DNA from: Phycisphaerae bacterium
GTDB lineage: Bacteria; Chloroflexota; Anaerolineae; 4572-78; J111
Direction of reading: 5' to 3'
DNA length: 64,000 nucleotides
Assembly: GCA_028285035.1 (NCBI GenBank)
Contig: JANQQF010000156.1
Coordinates: forward strand, 85,162-149,161
Made by a program: the position numbers and the translations under genes
The notes under the pieces: generated by a model
Databases searched by the model: none
What the model saw: the letters and a program-made list of their open reading frames with translations, nothing else
What the model was told of the DNA's origin: nothing
Part shown: piece after piece, positions 53,082 through 62,270 of the stretch
Position numbering within the stretch: the first letter of the stretch is position 1
Layout of the letters: every line of letters starts with the position of its first letter

Positions 53082-55361
53082 ATGACAAAGAGCCAAATAA
53101 CCCAAATTCAATCTCCCGAGCTACTAGCTCATATTCGTAATATTTCTTTTTTTAGTCTTCTTGACAACTCAACGCAACAAGAGCTCATCAATGACCTAGA
53201 ACAGATATCCCTTACTAAAGATGAGTATCTCTTTCACCAAGGTGATCCCGGGGATGATGGTATCTATGCGGTGATTGAAGGTCAGTTACGGGTTTTCTTC
53301 ACCCAGTCTAATGATGATACACCACTCATCGTCGATGAGCATGGTCCTGGCGGCGTTGTTGGGGAAATCGGCACATTGATTGGTAGTCCACGGACAGCAA
53401 CCATTCAGGCGATCACACCTTCAAGATTGATCAGAATATCCAAGGCAATATTTGATGACATCAAGACAAAAAACCCAAAAGTGATCTCCGAAGCGATGCA
53501 ACTTGCCCTGCAACGCTTGCAACGCCCACAGCTATTCTCAGTGTTACCGCATCTGTTTGGCCCCCTTGATTTGGACACCTTTGCTGAGGTCGAGGCTGAA
53601 TTAACCTGGCTCCATTTGGCGCGTGGTGAACAACTCATTCGCCAAGGCGAGACCGATGCGAATCTGTATGTTCTGATTAGTGGTCGCTTGCAGGTTGCGG
53701 CAGAGGATCAAGATAGACAGGAGCAGATGATTGGCGAGATTGTGCCTGGCGAAAGTGTCGGCGAGATGCAGCTTTTAACTGGGGAGCCACGATCTGCCTC
53801 GGTTTATGCGATTCGTGACAGTGAGTTGGTGATGCTATCGAAGGCAGGCTTCGATCGGCTGGTAGAAAAATATCCCCAGATTATGAAGCAGATTGCCCAA
53901 CAGGTGATCCAACGCTTGCAACAGAAGATCCAGCCAACTATAACAAACAAATTAGATTTGGCTTTGGACATTGTGATCGTCCCCATTAGCCCCTCTGTCT
54001 CACTTCCGCAATTTTCCCAACGATTAGCGAACGCGCTAGAAGTGTATGGCGAAACATTGATTTTGGATGAAATTCGGTTTGATACCGAGGTTGGCCGACC
54101 TGGCGCGGCTCAAATTTCGGAGGGTGACCCCACCGATATGGGGTTGGTGATTTGGCTTAATCAACAAGCCAAGCAGTATAAATTGAGGCTCTTTCAAACC
54201 AATCCAAATATAGACCCCTGGACAAAACGATGTTTGCGACAAGCCGATTTAGTTCTATTGGTGGGTTGGGCCAAGGATCAGCCAGACCTCAGCACTATCG
54301 AAATGATGTTGCGGGACAAGGATGATGAATGGCGAGGTGTTCGAAAACATTTGGTTTTATTACACAAAGATAATCAGTCACACCCAGTTGGAACAGCAGC
54401 ATGGTTAAACAATCGCGAAATACAGCAACATCATCACCTCCGTCAGTCTCGAACAGCAGACTACGAACGGCTGGCCCGTTTTATCACGGGACGAGCCGTT
54501 GGTCTAGTGTTTGGAGGTGGGGGTGTGCGTGGCCTAGCCCAGTTGGGTGTCATTCGTGCCATTGAAGAGTTGGGGCTTGAGATTGATCTGGTTGGCGGAT
54601 CAAGTTTTGGGGCCATTATTGCCGGGTATTATGCAATGGAGTGGGATTATGACACAATTTATCGCTCAGTAAAGCAGCGAGCTGATCGGAAATTAGTGCT
54701 TGATTTTACCTTTCCATTTACGGCATTTTCAAAAGGTCAGAAAGCCAAACAACGGCTCAAGGAAATCTTTGGCGATATTCAAATTGAAGATACGTGGCGC
54801 ACTTATTTTTGTACCTCCAGTAATTTAAGCACGGCAGAAGAGATGGTTCATTATCAAGGGCCAATTTGGAAATACATCCGGGCTAGTGGTGCGCTACCAC
54901 CGCTGTTTCCGCCAGTTATTGACAACGGGATGGTGTTGATGGATGGTGGCATCTTTAACAATATCCCATTGGATGTGATGCGTGGTCTGACAAATGGCGG
55001 CCCTGTCATCGGGGTAGATGTCACCGTGGATGAAGAACAACAGATGGATGAGTATGAATTTGGTACGATACTTTCGGGCTGGAGAATTCTATGGAGCTAT
55101 CTCAACCCATTTACCCCAAGAATAAAAGCCCCCTCGCTCCATTCTATCGTCATTCGCTTGACGACATTGTCCAACATAAAACGCAGATTAGAACAAATGC
55201 ATCTTGCTGATTTGTGTATGTATCCTCCTGTCGCTCAATTTGGGCCGCTTGAAGCAGAAGCTATTGATGACATCATTGAGGTTGGATATCAAACCGGGCA
55301 ACAAGAGCTAACTGGTTGGATGGCTGATCGTTCTAAAGATCAAAGTGAGGCTGAGTCATGA
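53082..55361 (+). CDS. Patatin-like phospholipase with two cyclic-nucleotide-binding domains
   Basis: A 759-residue protein of the NTE/PNPLA6 type. Residues about 10-125 and 160-285 are two cNMP-binding domains (GEIGTLIGSPRTATIQA and GEMQLLTGEPRSASVYA as phosphate-binding cassettes). After a linker comes the patatin domain: oxyanion loop GGGGVRG, nucleophile Ser508 in GSSFG and Asp621 in DGG, forming the Ser-Asp dyad. No membrane segment, so it should act at the inner face of the membrane. It would release fatty acids from phospholipids under cyclic-nucleotide control. Its end overlaps the isomerase-like gene by 4 bp, tying release of acyl chains to their processing. Substrate and ligand are inferred from family. 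Confidence 0.92.
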   Translation: MTKSQITQIQSPELLAHIRNISFFSLLDNSTQQELINDLEQISLTKDEYLFHQGDPGDDGIYAVIEGQLRVFFTQSNDDTPLIVDEHGPGGVVGEIGTLIGSPRTATIQAITPSRLIRISKAIFDDIKTKNPKVISEAMQLALQRLQRPQLFSVLPHLFGPLDLDTFAEVEAELTWLHLARGEQLIRQGETDANLYVLISGRLQVAAEDQDRQEQMIGEIVPGESVGEMQLLTGEPRSASVYAIRDSELVMLSKAGFDRLVEKYPQIMKQIAQQVIQRLQQKIQPTITNKLDLALDIVIVPISPSVSLPQFSQRLANALEVYGETLILDEIRFDTEVGRPGAAQISEGDPTDMGLVIWLNQQAKQYKLRLFQTNPNIDPWTKRCLRQADLVLLVGWAKDQPDLSTIEMMLRDKDDEWRGVRKHLVLLHKDNQSHPVGTAAWLNNREIQQHHHLRQSRTADYERLARFITGRAVGLVFGGGGVRGLAQLGVIRAIEELGLEIDLVGGSSFGAIIAGYYAMEWDYDTIYRSVKQRADRKLVLDFTFPFTAFSKGQKAKQRLKEIFGDIQIEDTWRTYFCTSSNLSTAEEMVHYQGPIWKYIRASGALPPLFPPVIDNGMVLMDGGIFNNIPLDVMRGLTNGGPVIGVDVTVDEEQQMDEYEFGTILSGWRILWSYLNPFTPRIKAPSLHSIVIRLTTLSNIKRRLEQMHLADLCMYPPVAQFGPLEAEAIDDIIEVGYQTGQQELTGWMADRSKDQSEAES

Positions 55362-56776
55362 AAATTCAAGCAGGTCCCAGAAATCTTGATGACAACATCG
55401 CCATTATCGGAGCAGGGCCAGCAGGGGTTCATATGGCCCTCCTACTCACAGAGAACGGCTACAAAAATATCACCCTCATCGAAAAGTCTGACCGAGTCGG
55501 GGGGAAGTCTCATACAGTCGAACACAATGGCTACAAACATGAATTGGGCACCGCCTATTTACATCCCGATTACATTGAAATCTATGCCTTGCTCGATCGA
55601 TATGGATTGAATGAGCAAGTGCCTTATCTAGGCCGAACAGTGTGGAACAAAGACGGAACGGCGACACCATTTGAAGCTTGGCTGACCAATCAATTGCGGC
55701 AAACGCTGCCTCCATATCTCAGGAAATTACCCAGGCCCGCCATCGCCCTATTAGTTTTGCGAGCCATCGCTCGATACAATCGATTGCATCGTCAATGGTT
55801 TGGGGCTGACTATCCGGGTCTGCTCCCCCCAAAGCCAAAGCCTGAAATTCTTGAACAAATCAGTGGGTCATTTGCCGATTACCTCAAACAATACAATCTT
55901 CAAATATTGGCCCCCATTCTGAGCATCATTCAAACCGTTCAAGGCTATGGTTATTTGCAAACAGTGCCCGCCTTTTATGGTCTCATGTGGAATACACCAC
56001 ACGCCTTTGAGGCGGTAAGGGCCAGAGTCCTCAGAAAAAAAAGTACCAAAGACTTTACCGTACTCACCACAGGGTGGCAGAGGCTATGGGAAACGATTGT
56101 GAAAAAAGAGGGGCTTGATGTTTGGCTCAATCAAGATATTCAGCAGATTATCCGAGGCGAACAGATCAACATAACACTCTTCGACAAAACCATTTCAGCG
56201 TCAAAAGAGGTACAATTTGATTTTCTGATTGTGGCCTGTCCTGCACCTGTTGCCTTAAATTTTTTGGATGCGTCGTCAAACGAGCAAGATATTTTTTCAC
56301 GGCTCAAATCAGCCACATTCACCTCAACAATCTACGCCTCAACCCATCAACCTGGCCAAACCTATTTGGATACCTGGCTAGATGAATTAAATCCTGGTCA
56401 TCAGCATAGCCTCTACTCCCAACGCTTTACCGCCGGAGCCATTCACCCTGAACGATGCCAAGAGCCAAGCGAGCACGTTAAGGTGCGGATGGCGGCACAA
56501 TATGGGGAAATAGATATTGATGATGAAACGTTGCTGGCTCTTTTTCAACAACGGTTAGACAACATGGGGGCTAAAAATCGTGAAATCATCAAACGCGTCC
56601 GCTTTGATTACTTCTACAAATTTTCTAATGAAGATATTGTCGCTGGCTATCCTTGGAAGATTTTTGATCTGCAAGGGGCAAACAAGACCTGGTTTATTGG
56701 CTCTTCCGTCAGCTTTGAGTCGGTCAATAATGTGGTCGATTATAACATCGCATTGATGAAAGCTTTTACCGCTTGA
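55358..56776 (+). CDS. FAD-dependent oxidoreductase resembling polyenoic fatty acid isomerase
   Basis: A 472-residue flavoprotein of the amine-oxidase superfamily. The FAD loop IAIIGAGPAG (GxGxxG, Gly18/20/23) is followed by VGGKSHT and ELGTAYLHP. Several stretches recall the Propionibacterium polyenoic fatty acid isomerase: GYGYLQTVPAFYGL, TTGWQRLWE, and at the end RFDYFYKFSNEDIVAGYPWKI and IGSSVSFESVNNVVDYN. That enzyme moves a double bond in linoleic acid to make a conjugated product with no net redox change. The gene sits between a phospholipase and two methyltransferases beside a PUFA synthase, which supports a polyunsaturated acyl substrate. The comparison is from memory; a desaturase-like or amine oxidase role is possible. 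Confidence 0.7.
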   Translation: MKIQAGPRNLDDNIAIIGAGPAGVHMALLLTENGYKNITLIEKSDRVGGKSHTVEHNGYKHELGTAYLHPDYIEIYALLDRYGLNEQVPYLGRTVWNKDGTATPFEAWLTNQLRQTLPPYLRKLPRPAIALLVLRAIARYNRLHRQWFGADYPGLLPPKPKPEILEQISGSFADYLKQYNLQILAPILSIIQTVQGYGYLQTVPAFYGLMWNTPHAFEAVRARVLRKKSTKDFTVLTTGWQRLWETIVKKEGLDVWLNQDIQQIIRGEQINITLFDKTISASKEVQFDFLIVACPAPVALNFLDASSNEQDIFSRLKSATFTSTIYASTHQPGQTYLDTWLDELNPGHQHSLYSQRFTAGAIHPERCQEPSEHVKVRMAAQYGEIDIDDETLLALFQQRLDNMGAKNREIIKRVRFDYFYKFSNEDIVAGYPWKIFDLQGANKTWFIGSSVSFESVNNVVDYNIALMKAFTA

Positions 56777-56805
56777 GTCAATTCCCCCAATTTGCTCTGA
56801 ATTTA

Positions 56806-56860
56806 TGACAAAAATGTCTTAAATTCATGACAGACATATAGTATCAATTTTGTTAAAATA
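56806..56860 (+). promoter_or_regulatory. Shared lipid-island promoter, copy A (drives first methyltransferase)
   Basis: ATGACA (56806-56811), 16 bp, ATGACAGACA (second box 56828-56833), then TAAAAT (56855-56860) 21 bp after the second box. Geometry is identical to the copies at 52.5 and 62.3 kb. The methyltransferase ATG follows 29 bp after the -10. Confidence 0.75.
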
Positions 56861-56889
56861 TATTCAACTACATAGGAGTAGGTTGAAAA

Positions 56890-58005
56890 ATGTCTATCTT
56901 TGAGCGTAATAGTATTACTTACCTTGTGATCGTTATCGCAAGTATTACCTTGGCAGTGGTGATCAATCCCTTATTTATTTTACTGTGGCCTGGTATATTG
57001 ATATTGGATGATGTCGCCTATTTCTTTTTTGCTCGATCAATATTTGATACGGAGATTGCGGTGCAGCGTGGGTATCAATTTGCGGATTGGTTTATGGACA
57101 ATCAATCTGGAGATGGTCGGGATTTAGGATTTAACCTTTATGATGGTGATCTAACCAAATCTAGAGAACAGTCGCAGCAAGACAAATGGGATTTTATGTT
57201 GGAAAGACTCAATCTCAAACCCGGTGACAAACTGATTGATGTTGGCTGTGGTTATGGTGATTGGATCAATTATGCGCGTTCTAAAGGGATTGAGGTGATG
57301 GGGGTCAATATCTCCCCAGACCAAGCCCACTTTGCCCAGCAGGCGTATGGCTTGGATGTCATTACCAGTAATTGGAAAGATATTCCAGAGACTCCTGTCC
57401 TTAGAGATCAGCTTTACGGTCAGTTTGATGCGGTCACCTTTATGGATACAGTTGAGCATTATGTACCATCCAAATATCGTAAGGATACTGAGAAAACGGG
57501 TGAAATTTATGGAGCGATGTTTGAGATGGCTTACAACTTGTTGAAAAATGACTCTGAGGCAAATCGAGTATTTATCTCTTGTTTACATATGACAAATGCC
57601 CCCAAAACCTTGGAGGATATTTTTGCCTGTTATCTACAAACTCGAAGCCATTCTGGTTTTTATCCTCGTGAGGATGATGGTCTAGTGAAGTGGTCGGAGG
57701 GCTACTTTACTGAACTTGAGCGTTATGACAAAACCGAGGATTACCGTCTAACCAGTGTGATTGATCCCAGTCACTTTGGTTCTCCAGACTTCAATTGGTC
57801 CTTGAAACGTGTCGGTCAAGTCATGTTGTTATTCTTCCTCGATCCTCATCATATCCACAAATGGTTAGAATTTCGAACGGAAGCGTGGATGTGGCACTTT
57901 GGAAAAGACGCTTTTAATCCAAAGTATGACAATGAGTATCAAAAGAGTATTCGTCATGTCACTCTGTGGTGGCTTGTTTTACAAAAAAATCCGCAATCTT
58001 TGTAG
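56890..58005 (+). CDS. Membrane-anchored cyclopropane-synthase-like methyltransferase, first copy
   Basis: A 371-residue protein. The N-terminal hydrophobic hairpin (about 8-50) should anchor it in the membrane. The SAM-binding motif I is LIDVGCGYGDW (about 115-125), followed by VMGVNISPDQAHFAQ and DAVTFMDTVEHYVPSKY, the pattern of cyclopropane-fatty-acid synthases and related lipid methyltransferases. These add a methylene or methyl group to acyl-chain double bonds using SAM. The C-terminal part (HKWLEFRTEAWMWHFG) is shared with the second copy. It starts a new transcript from the shared promoter. Whether the product is cyclopropane, methyl-branched or methylated at another site cannot be told. 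Confidence 0.85.
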   Translation: MSIFERNSITYLVIVIASITLAVVINPLFILLWPGILILDDVAYFFFARSIFDTEIAVQRGYQFADWFMDNQSGDGRDLGFNLYDGDLTKSREQSQQDKWDFMLERLNLKPGDKLIDVGCGYGDWINYARSKGIEVMGVNISPDQAHFAQQAYGLDVITSNWKDIPETPVLRDQLYGQFDAVTFMDTVEHYVPSKYRKDTEKTGEIYGAMFEMAYNLLKNDSEANRVFISCLHMTNAPKTLEDIFACYLQTRSHSGFYPREDDGLVKWSEGYFTELERYDKTEDYRLTSVIDPSHFGSPDFNWSLKRVGQVMLLFFLDPHHIHKWLEFRTEAWMWHFGKDAFNPKYDNEYQKSIRHVTLWWLVLQKNPQSL

Positions 58006-58048
58006 GTGGGAGTCTAATTCATATCACAAAATGAGGAGATTTTGAAGA

Positions 58049-59176
58049 ATGCCGCATTTAGAGCGTAATAGCATCATTTACTTACTTATCATTGTTATAA
58101 GTATCATGCTAGCTATAACCATCAATCCGTTTTTCATTTTGTTGTGGCCCGGAATGTTACTGCTGGATGATATTGCCTATTTCTTTTTCGCTCAATCAAT
58201 CTTTGATACCGAGATTGCGGTTCAACGAGGCTATCAATTTGGAAATATATTCCTAGACGATCAATCAGGGGCGGGGCGGGATTTAGGCTTTAATCTGTTT
58301 GATGGTGACCTAGATAAGCCAAAACAACAATCTCAACAAGATAAATGGGACTTTATGTTGGAAAAACTCAACCTTAAACCGGGCGACAGATTGATTGATG
58401 TAGGTTGTGGTTATGGCGATTGGTTAAACTATGCCCAGTCAAAGGGCATTGAGGTCGTGGGCGTCAACATCTCACCCGACCAAGCCTGCATTGCTCAGAA
58501 AGAATATGGCTTAGATATTATCATCAGCAATTGGAAAGATATTCCCAAAACACCTGCTCTGCGAGAACGGCTTTATGGCCAATTTGATGCCGTCACCTTT
58601 ATGGATACAGTTGAGCATTATGTACCCTCAAAGTATCGCAATCGTCATGAGAAAAAGGGCGAGATTTATGGCGCAATGTTTGAGATGGCCCATCATCTGC
58701 TCAAGCCAGATTCCAAGGGGAATCGCATATTTATCTCGTGTCTCCATATGATCCGGTCGCCCAGAACCTTAGAGGATTTTTGGGCTTGCTACCTGCAAAC
58801 CCGCTTTCACTCTGGATTTTATCCGGTGGGGGATAACGGTCTAATGAAATGGTCAGGTGACTATTTCACGGAACTGGAACGTCACGACAAAACAGAAGAT
58901 TATCGGCTGACCTCTGTATTTGATCCAAACCACTTTGGCTCGCCTGATATCAAGATGACCCCCAAAAAGATGGGCTGGGCCATTCTCCTCTTCTTCCTCG
59001 ACCCGCACCATCTTCACAAGTGGATGGAGTATCGAACCGAGGCTTGGATGTGGCATTTTGGGAAGGATGCCTTTAATCCAAAATACGATAATGAGCATCA
59101 AAAGCAAATTCGTCACGTGACGTTGTGGTGGCTTATTTTGCAAAAGAATCCGCAGCCTATATTGACAAAGGCTTAG
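58049..59176 (+). CDS. Membrane-anchored cyclopropane-synthase-like methyltransferase, second copy
   Basis: A 375-residue tandem paralogue of the previous gene, colinear over its full length (same N-terminal hydrophobic region, LIDVGCGYGDW, FMDTVEHYVPSKY, and RTEAWMWHFGKDAFNPKYDNE). Differences are spread along the protein, with the most change at the C-terminal tail and in the region after the membrane anchor, so the copies are not recent and may differ in substrate or position on the chain. The 43-bp gap has GAGGAG before the ATG; both are likely on one transcript. Confidence 0.85.
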   Translation: MPHLERNSIIYLLIIVISIMLAITINPFFILLWPGMLLLDDIAYFFFAQSIFDTEIAVQRGYQFGNIFLDDQSGAGRDLGFNLFDGDLDKPKQQSQQDKWDFMLEKLNLKPGDRLIDVGCGYGDWLNYAQSKGIEVVGVNISPDQACIAQKEYGLDIIISNWKDIPKTPALRERLYGQFDAVTFMDTVEHYVPSKYRNRHEKKGEIYGAMFEMAHHLLKPDSKGNRIFISCLHMIRSPRTLEDFWACYLQTRFHSGFYPVGDNGLMKWSGDYFTELERHDKTEDYRLTSVFDPNHFGSPDIKMTPKKMGWAILLFFLDPHHLHKWMEYRTEAWMWHFGKDAFNPKYDNEHQKQIRHVTLWWLILQKNPQPILTKA

Positions 59177-59226
59177 TAATTTATTTTGTATGTATCCAAA
59201 AAATCAGTCTACAAAGGAGTAGTGAT

Positions 59227-60009
59227 ATGCAAGAGATAAGCCCTACAGCAAAGCTTGATTTTAGCTCTATAAACAGAGCAAAAAAAGTATATCAATTCTT
59301 TTTTATAGAACTGATAGGGATTATTATTTTGGTCTTTCTTGAGCCGACTTTCCAACGGGTTATAGAAGGTGTATGGGCCAGGTTTCGTTTAATTTTTGTT
59401 TGGACATTGAGCTTAGATGTGCACGCAGTCATCGCCTATCTGTTTTTGATCTTGTTTATGGTACAACTTTTTTGGGGGTACCAGCAGACTAAAAATTCAG
59501 GGCTTAAGCAATATCATGCACGCTTAGGGTATTTCTTGATGTATGTGATCATCCCCTTTTTCATCTTGGCGGGTGCTTGGGCAGTTCTTGACCGGGCTAC
59601 TACAATTCCATCAGAGGAAAGCGTGATGTTTCGAAGTAATGTCACACTTACTGTAATTGGCATGATACATATTTTAGTCTTTCTAGCCTGGTATACAATC
59701 CGAAGTTTCACGGCTCTCAAACAAAATGATATTTTGATGCATATTGATTCGGTCTTAGGTATATTTATGATGGCCAGTATCGTAGCGGTCATCAGGTTTA
59801 TGCATTTCGTTTTTCAGATATTACCAGAAGGGTCTCCTTTCACTGTCGCTGGCCTTTTCTTTATCACGATGCCCTTTATTCTGGGGCAACTTGCGCTAGC
59901 CTACTATTTAACGGGTCGCTTACGGCAAAATAGAGTGCCATTGCTTGCTCAGACTTTTGTCGTAATTATCTTTGCCATTGTAGGCGATTATACAATGCTG
60001 CTTTCATAG
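59227..60009 (+). CDS. Polytopic membrane protein with conserved-looking His residues
   Basis: A 260-residue protein from the ATG at 59227, which has AAGGAG upstream; a longer frame from 59125 would overlap the methyltransferase. About seven hydrophobic segments are present. His residues lie near segment ends (LDVHAVIAYL, KQYHARLGYFL, GMIHILVF, LMHIDSVLG, RFMHFVF), which recalls haem-binding membrane proteins such as DUF2306 or cytochrome b561-like families. If so it could supply electrons to a lipid-modifying step. This is a guess; no family is recognised with certainty. Confidence 0.75.
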   Translation: MQEISPTAKLDFSSINRAKKVYQFFFIELIGIIILVFLEPTFQRVIEGVWARFRLIFVWTLSLDVHAVIAYLFLILFMVQLFWGYQQTKNSGLKQYHARLGYFLMYVIIPFFILAGAWAVLDRATTIPSEESVMFRSNVTLTVIGMIHILVFLAWYTIRSFTALKQNDILMHIDSVLGIFMMASIVAVIRFMHFVFQILPEGSPFTVAGLFFITMPFILGQLALAYYLTGRLRQNRVPLLAQTFVVIIFAIVGDYTMLLS

Positions 60010-60112
60010 AAACCCTTCTGATAAAACAATTTGGTCTGATCTGGTCGCTATACAAACGCGATTTTTTAATGCCCAACTGTCCCTATAGGATCCAATTGGA
60101 GGAAAAGAAAAA

Positions 60113-61450
60113 ATGAAAAAATCCTTATTGAAAAGGGTGGGGACTCCATTCATCGCGATCCTGGTGCTACTCATCCTCGGTGTTGTTTACATTTATGTTA
60201 CCTCGGCCTCCCGTTTTAATCAGGCCAAGCCAATCGCTGCCACATCTGATGATGTATTTAGTATGCATTGCAAAACTGGAGCTGGCTCTACGGATAAAGA
60301 GCAGGATTGTTATGCAGTCTGTAAACCGCTAGAAGCTGGGGTTAACGCCCATTTAGCTATTCCCCCGGTCGATCTTATCAAAGATGGTGCCCCACCTGGT
60401 TTAAGCTTGCTTGTAGATATCTGCCTGCCCTTTTTTGAACTACCCGAATATCAAATTCTGGATCGCACCACTGGCACAATTTCTCCCCAGGATCTATCTG
60501 GGTTTGCTCAACTTTATGCCGGTATTAGTTACGGCCAAGTGACCTGTCCACCCCTGATTGTTACGCCTTATCGAGATGTACTCCCGCTGCTTGACTCAAA
60601 TCTTGCTATCGGAGATGAAGGCCTGGCCTTGAAGGACTATATACCAGAAACAATGCAGGATCTAACCTTTGCAGCCGGTCCGATCAACGAAAATCCCGAA
60701 ACGGCTCCTGTACAAATTTGTACGTTTATCAAAGAGCACAACATTGATGTGAATGAGGTCAAGCAGCTTATTTCGTCATTTGAAACGATGAATGATTTTT
60801 TTGCCCGTGAAATTGAACTAGACAAGCTCAGACCCACCAACCCTGATCCATTAGCCCTTGTCTCACCGGCTGACTCAACATTGGTCGTTTATCCAACCAT
60901 AGCAGAGGCCCAAACCTTCTGGATTAAAGGCGAGTCCTTTACGCTTGGTCAATTTCTTGATGAGGACAACGCTGATTTTGTGGAGCGTTACCCTAATCCA
61001 AGCATCGCCTTGTTTCGCCTATCCGTCAATGATTATCATCGCTTTCACGCCCCGCTCGCGGGTGACGTTCTAAACATCCATTGGGTCAATACGGCAGATG
61101 ATTTCTTTTCAGTACAACCTATAGCCCTGCATAATCCAGATATATCAGTTCTGTCCGAGAATCGACGGGTTATCCTTGAAATCGAAAATGACCTAATTGG
61201 CTCTTATCTGATGATCCCGGTTGGGGCAACACAGGTTGGCTCAATCATCTTGGAGGAAGACGTACCTGCTTTTGCCAAAGGGGATGAAGTGGGCCGTTTT
61301 GAGTTTGGTGGCTCGCTCGTCGCATTAATCTTCCAGGAAAGTGCAATGTCATTTGATGAGGATTTACTTGAAGCTAGTCGGCAGACTGTTGAAGCGAGGG
61401 TATTAGTAGGCGAACAGGTTGGTCAGATAACGAACGCTACGAATAAATAA
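60113..61450 (+). CDS. Phosphatidylserine decarboxylase family protein with N-terminal membrane anchor
   Basis: A 445-residue protein. One N-terminal membrane segment (about 10-31) precedes a region of about 180 residues with several Cys (HCKTGAG, DCYAVCKP, DICLPFF, VTCPP, VQICTF) that is not part of usual Psd. The Psd domain starts near 225 (FETMNDFFAREIELDKLRP) with LVSPADS, FRLSVNDYHRFHAP, and the self-cleavage site FGGS at 398-401. Ser401 would become the pyruvoyl group, leaving an alpha chain of 45 residues, a normal size. Psd turns phosphatidylserine into phosphatidylethanolamine. The Cys-rich segment may lie outside the membrane. GGAGG precedes the ATG; the phosphatidylserine synthase-like gene follows. 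Confidence 0.88.
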   Translation: MKKSLLKRVGTPFIAILVLLILGVVYIYVTSASRFNQAKPIAATSDDVFSMHCKTGAGSTDKEQDCYAVCKPLEAGVNAHLAIPPVDLIKDGAPPGLSLLVDICLPFFELPEYQILDRTTGTISPQDLSGFAQLYAGISYGQVTCPPLIVTPYRDVLPLLDSNLAIGDEGLALKDYIPETMQDLTFAAGPINENPETAPVQICTFIKEHNIDVNEVKQLISSFETMNDFFAREIELDKLRPTNPDPLALVSPADSTLVVYPTIAEAQTFWIKGESFTLGQFLDEDNADFVERYPNPSIALFRLSVNDYHRFHAPLAGDVLNIHWVNTADDFFSVQPIALHNPDISVLSENRRVILEIENDLIGSYLMIPVGATQVGSIILEEDVPAFAKGDEVGRFEFGGSLVALIFQESAMSFDEDLLEASRQTVEARVLVGEQVGQITNATNK

Positions 61451-61499
61451 TGAGAAGCATTATGTATGTAGAATTTATCCTTTTATGTAGGTGTGTTTC

Positions 61500-62270
61500 A
61501 TGTTAAATATCAAACAATCCATCCCTAATCTTTTAACCTTAACTAGCGTTGGCTGTGGTTTTACTACACTCGTCCAGCTTTTAGAAGCAAACTATGTTGC
61601 GGCGATGTTCTGGATGTTTGCAGCCATCGTCTTTGACGGAATTGATGGAAAAGCAGCAAATTTATTGGGGGTAAAAACGGAGACTGGTCCCATTCTGGAC
61701 TCACTCTCAGATGTCATTTCTTTTGCATTTCTGCCTGGGTTCAGCCTGTATCTATTCTACCATAACGCCCCCCAAATTAGCTTTTGGACCGAGGTCGCAG
61801 CTTGGGTCGTCGGTATTGGCTACACGTTGGGTGGCTTGATGCGATTAGTTCGCTTTACTGCTGAACAAACAGATCGCACTCGTGGTGAAGGCTTCCTGGG
61901 CTTGCCCTCCCCACCCCCTGCGGGTCTAATGATTGGCTTTGTTGCTTTGGCGGGTTTATTTCCAAATACCCTGTATCATCCGGCTGGTTTTGTTTTTATG
62001 TTTTTGCTGGCCGGACTCAATGTATATCTAATGACCCTAAGCAACATCAATTATTTACGATGGGGTGCCCGTGGTATTACGCTGCAAACCAGTGCCTCTA
62101 TTTTCGGTGCTGTGATTGCCTATTTTTACTTTGGCACAATCGGGGCTTTTGTTGCAGTTTTCTACATTGCCTTTTGCAGCGTATATATGTACTCTCACGT
62201 TTTATGGTCAGCCTATCGAAGTCTAAATCAACTGTCTCAAATTTATGACAAAACTGCCCAGAATTTATGA
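61500..62270 (+). CDS. CDP-alcohol phosphatidyltransferase, phosphatidylserine synthase-like
   Basis: A 256-residue membrane enzyme with about eight hydrophobic segments, from the ATG at 61500 (GTG at 61491 is possible). The family motif DG-x2-AR-x8-G-x3-D-x3-D reads DGKAANLLGVKTETGPILDSLSD, broken here as DGKAAN, LLGVKTETG, PILDSLSD: all acidic residues are present but the Arg after Ala is Asn. The N-terminal IKQSIPNLLTLTSVGCGF start is typical of PssA type II. It would condense CDP-diacylglycerol with serine, feeding the decarboxylase encoded just before. The unusual Asn may mean a different alcohol acceptor. Confidence 0.87.
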   Translation: MLNIKQSIPNLLTLTSVGCGFTTLVQLLEANYVAAMFWMFAAIVFDGIDGKAANLLGVKTETGPILDSLSDVISFAFLPGFSLYLFYHNAPQISFWTEVAAWVVGIGYTLGGLMRLVRFTAEQTDRTRGEGFLGLPSPPPAGLMIGFVALAGLFPNTLYHPAGFVFMFLLAGLNVYLMTLSNINYLRWGARGITLQTSASIFGAVIAYFYFGTIGAFVAVFYIAFCSVYMYSHVLWSAYRSLNQLSQIYDKTAQNL

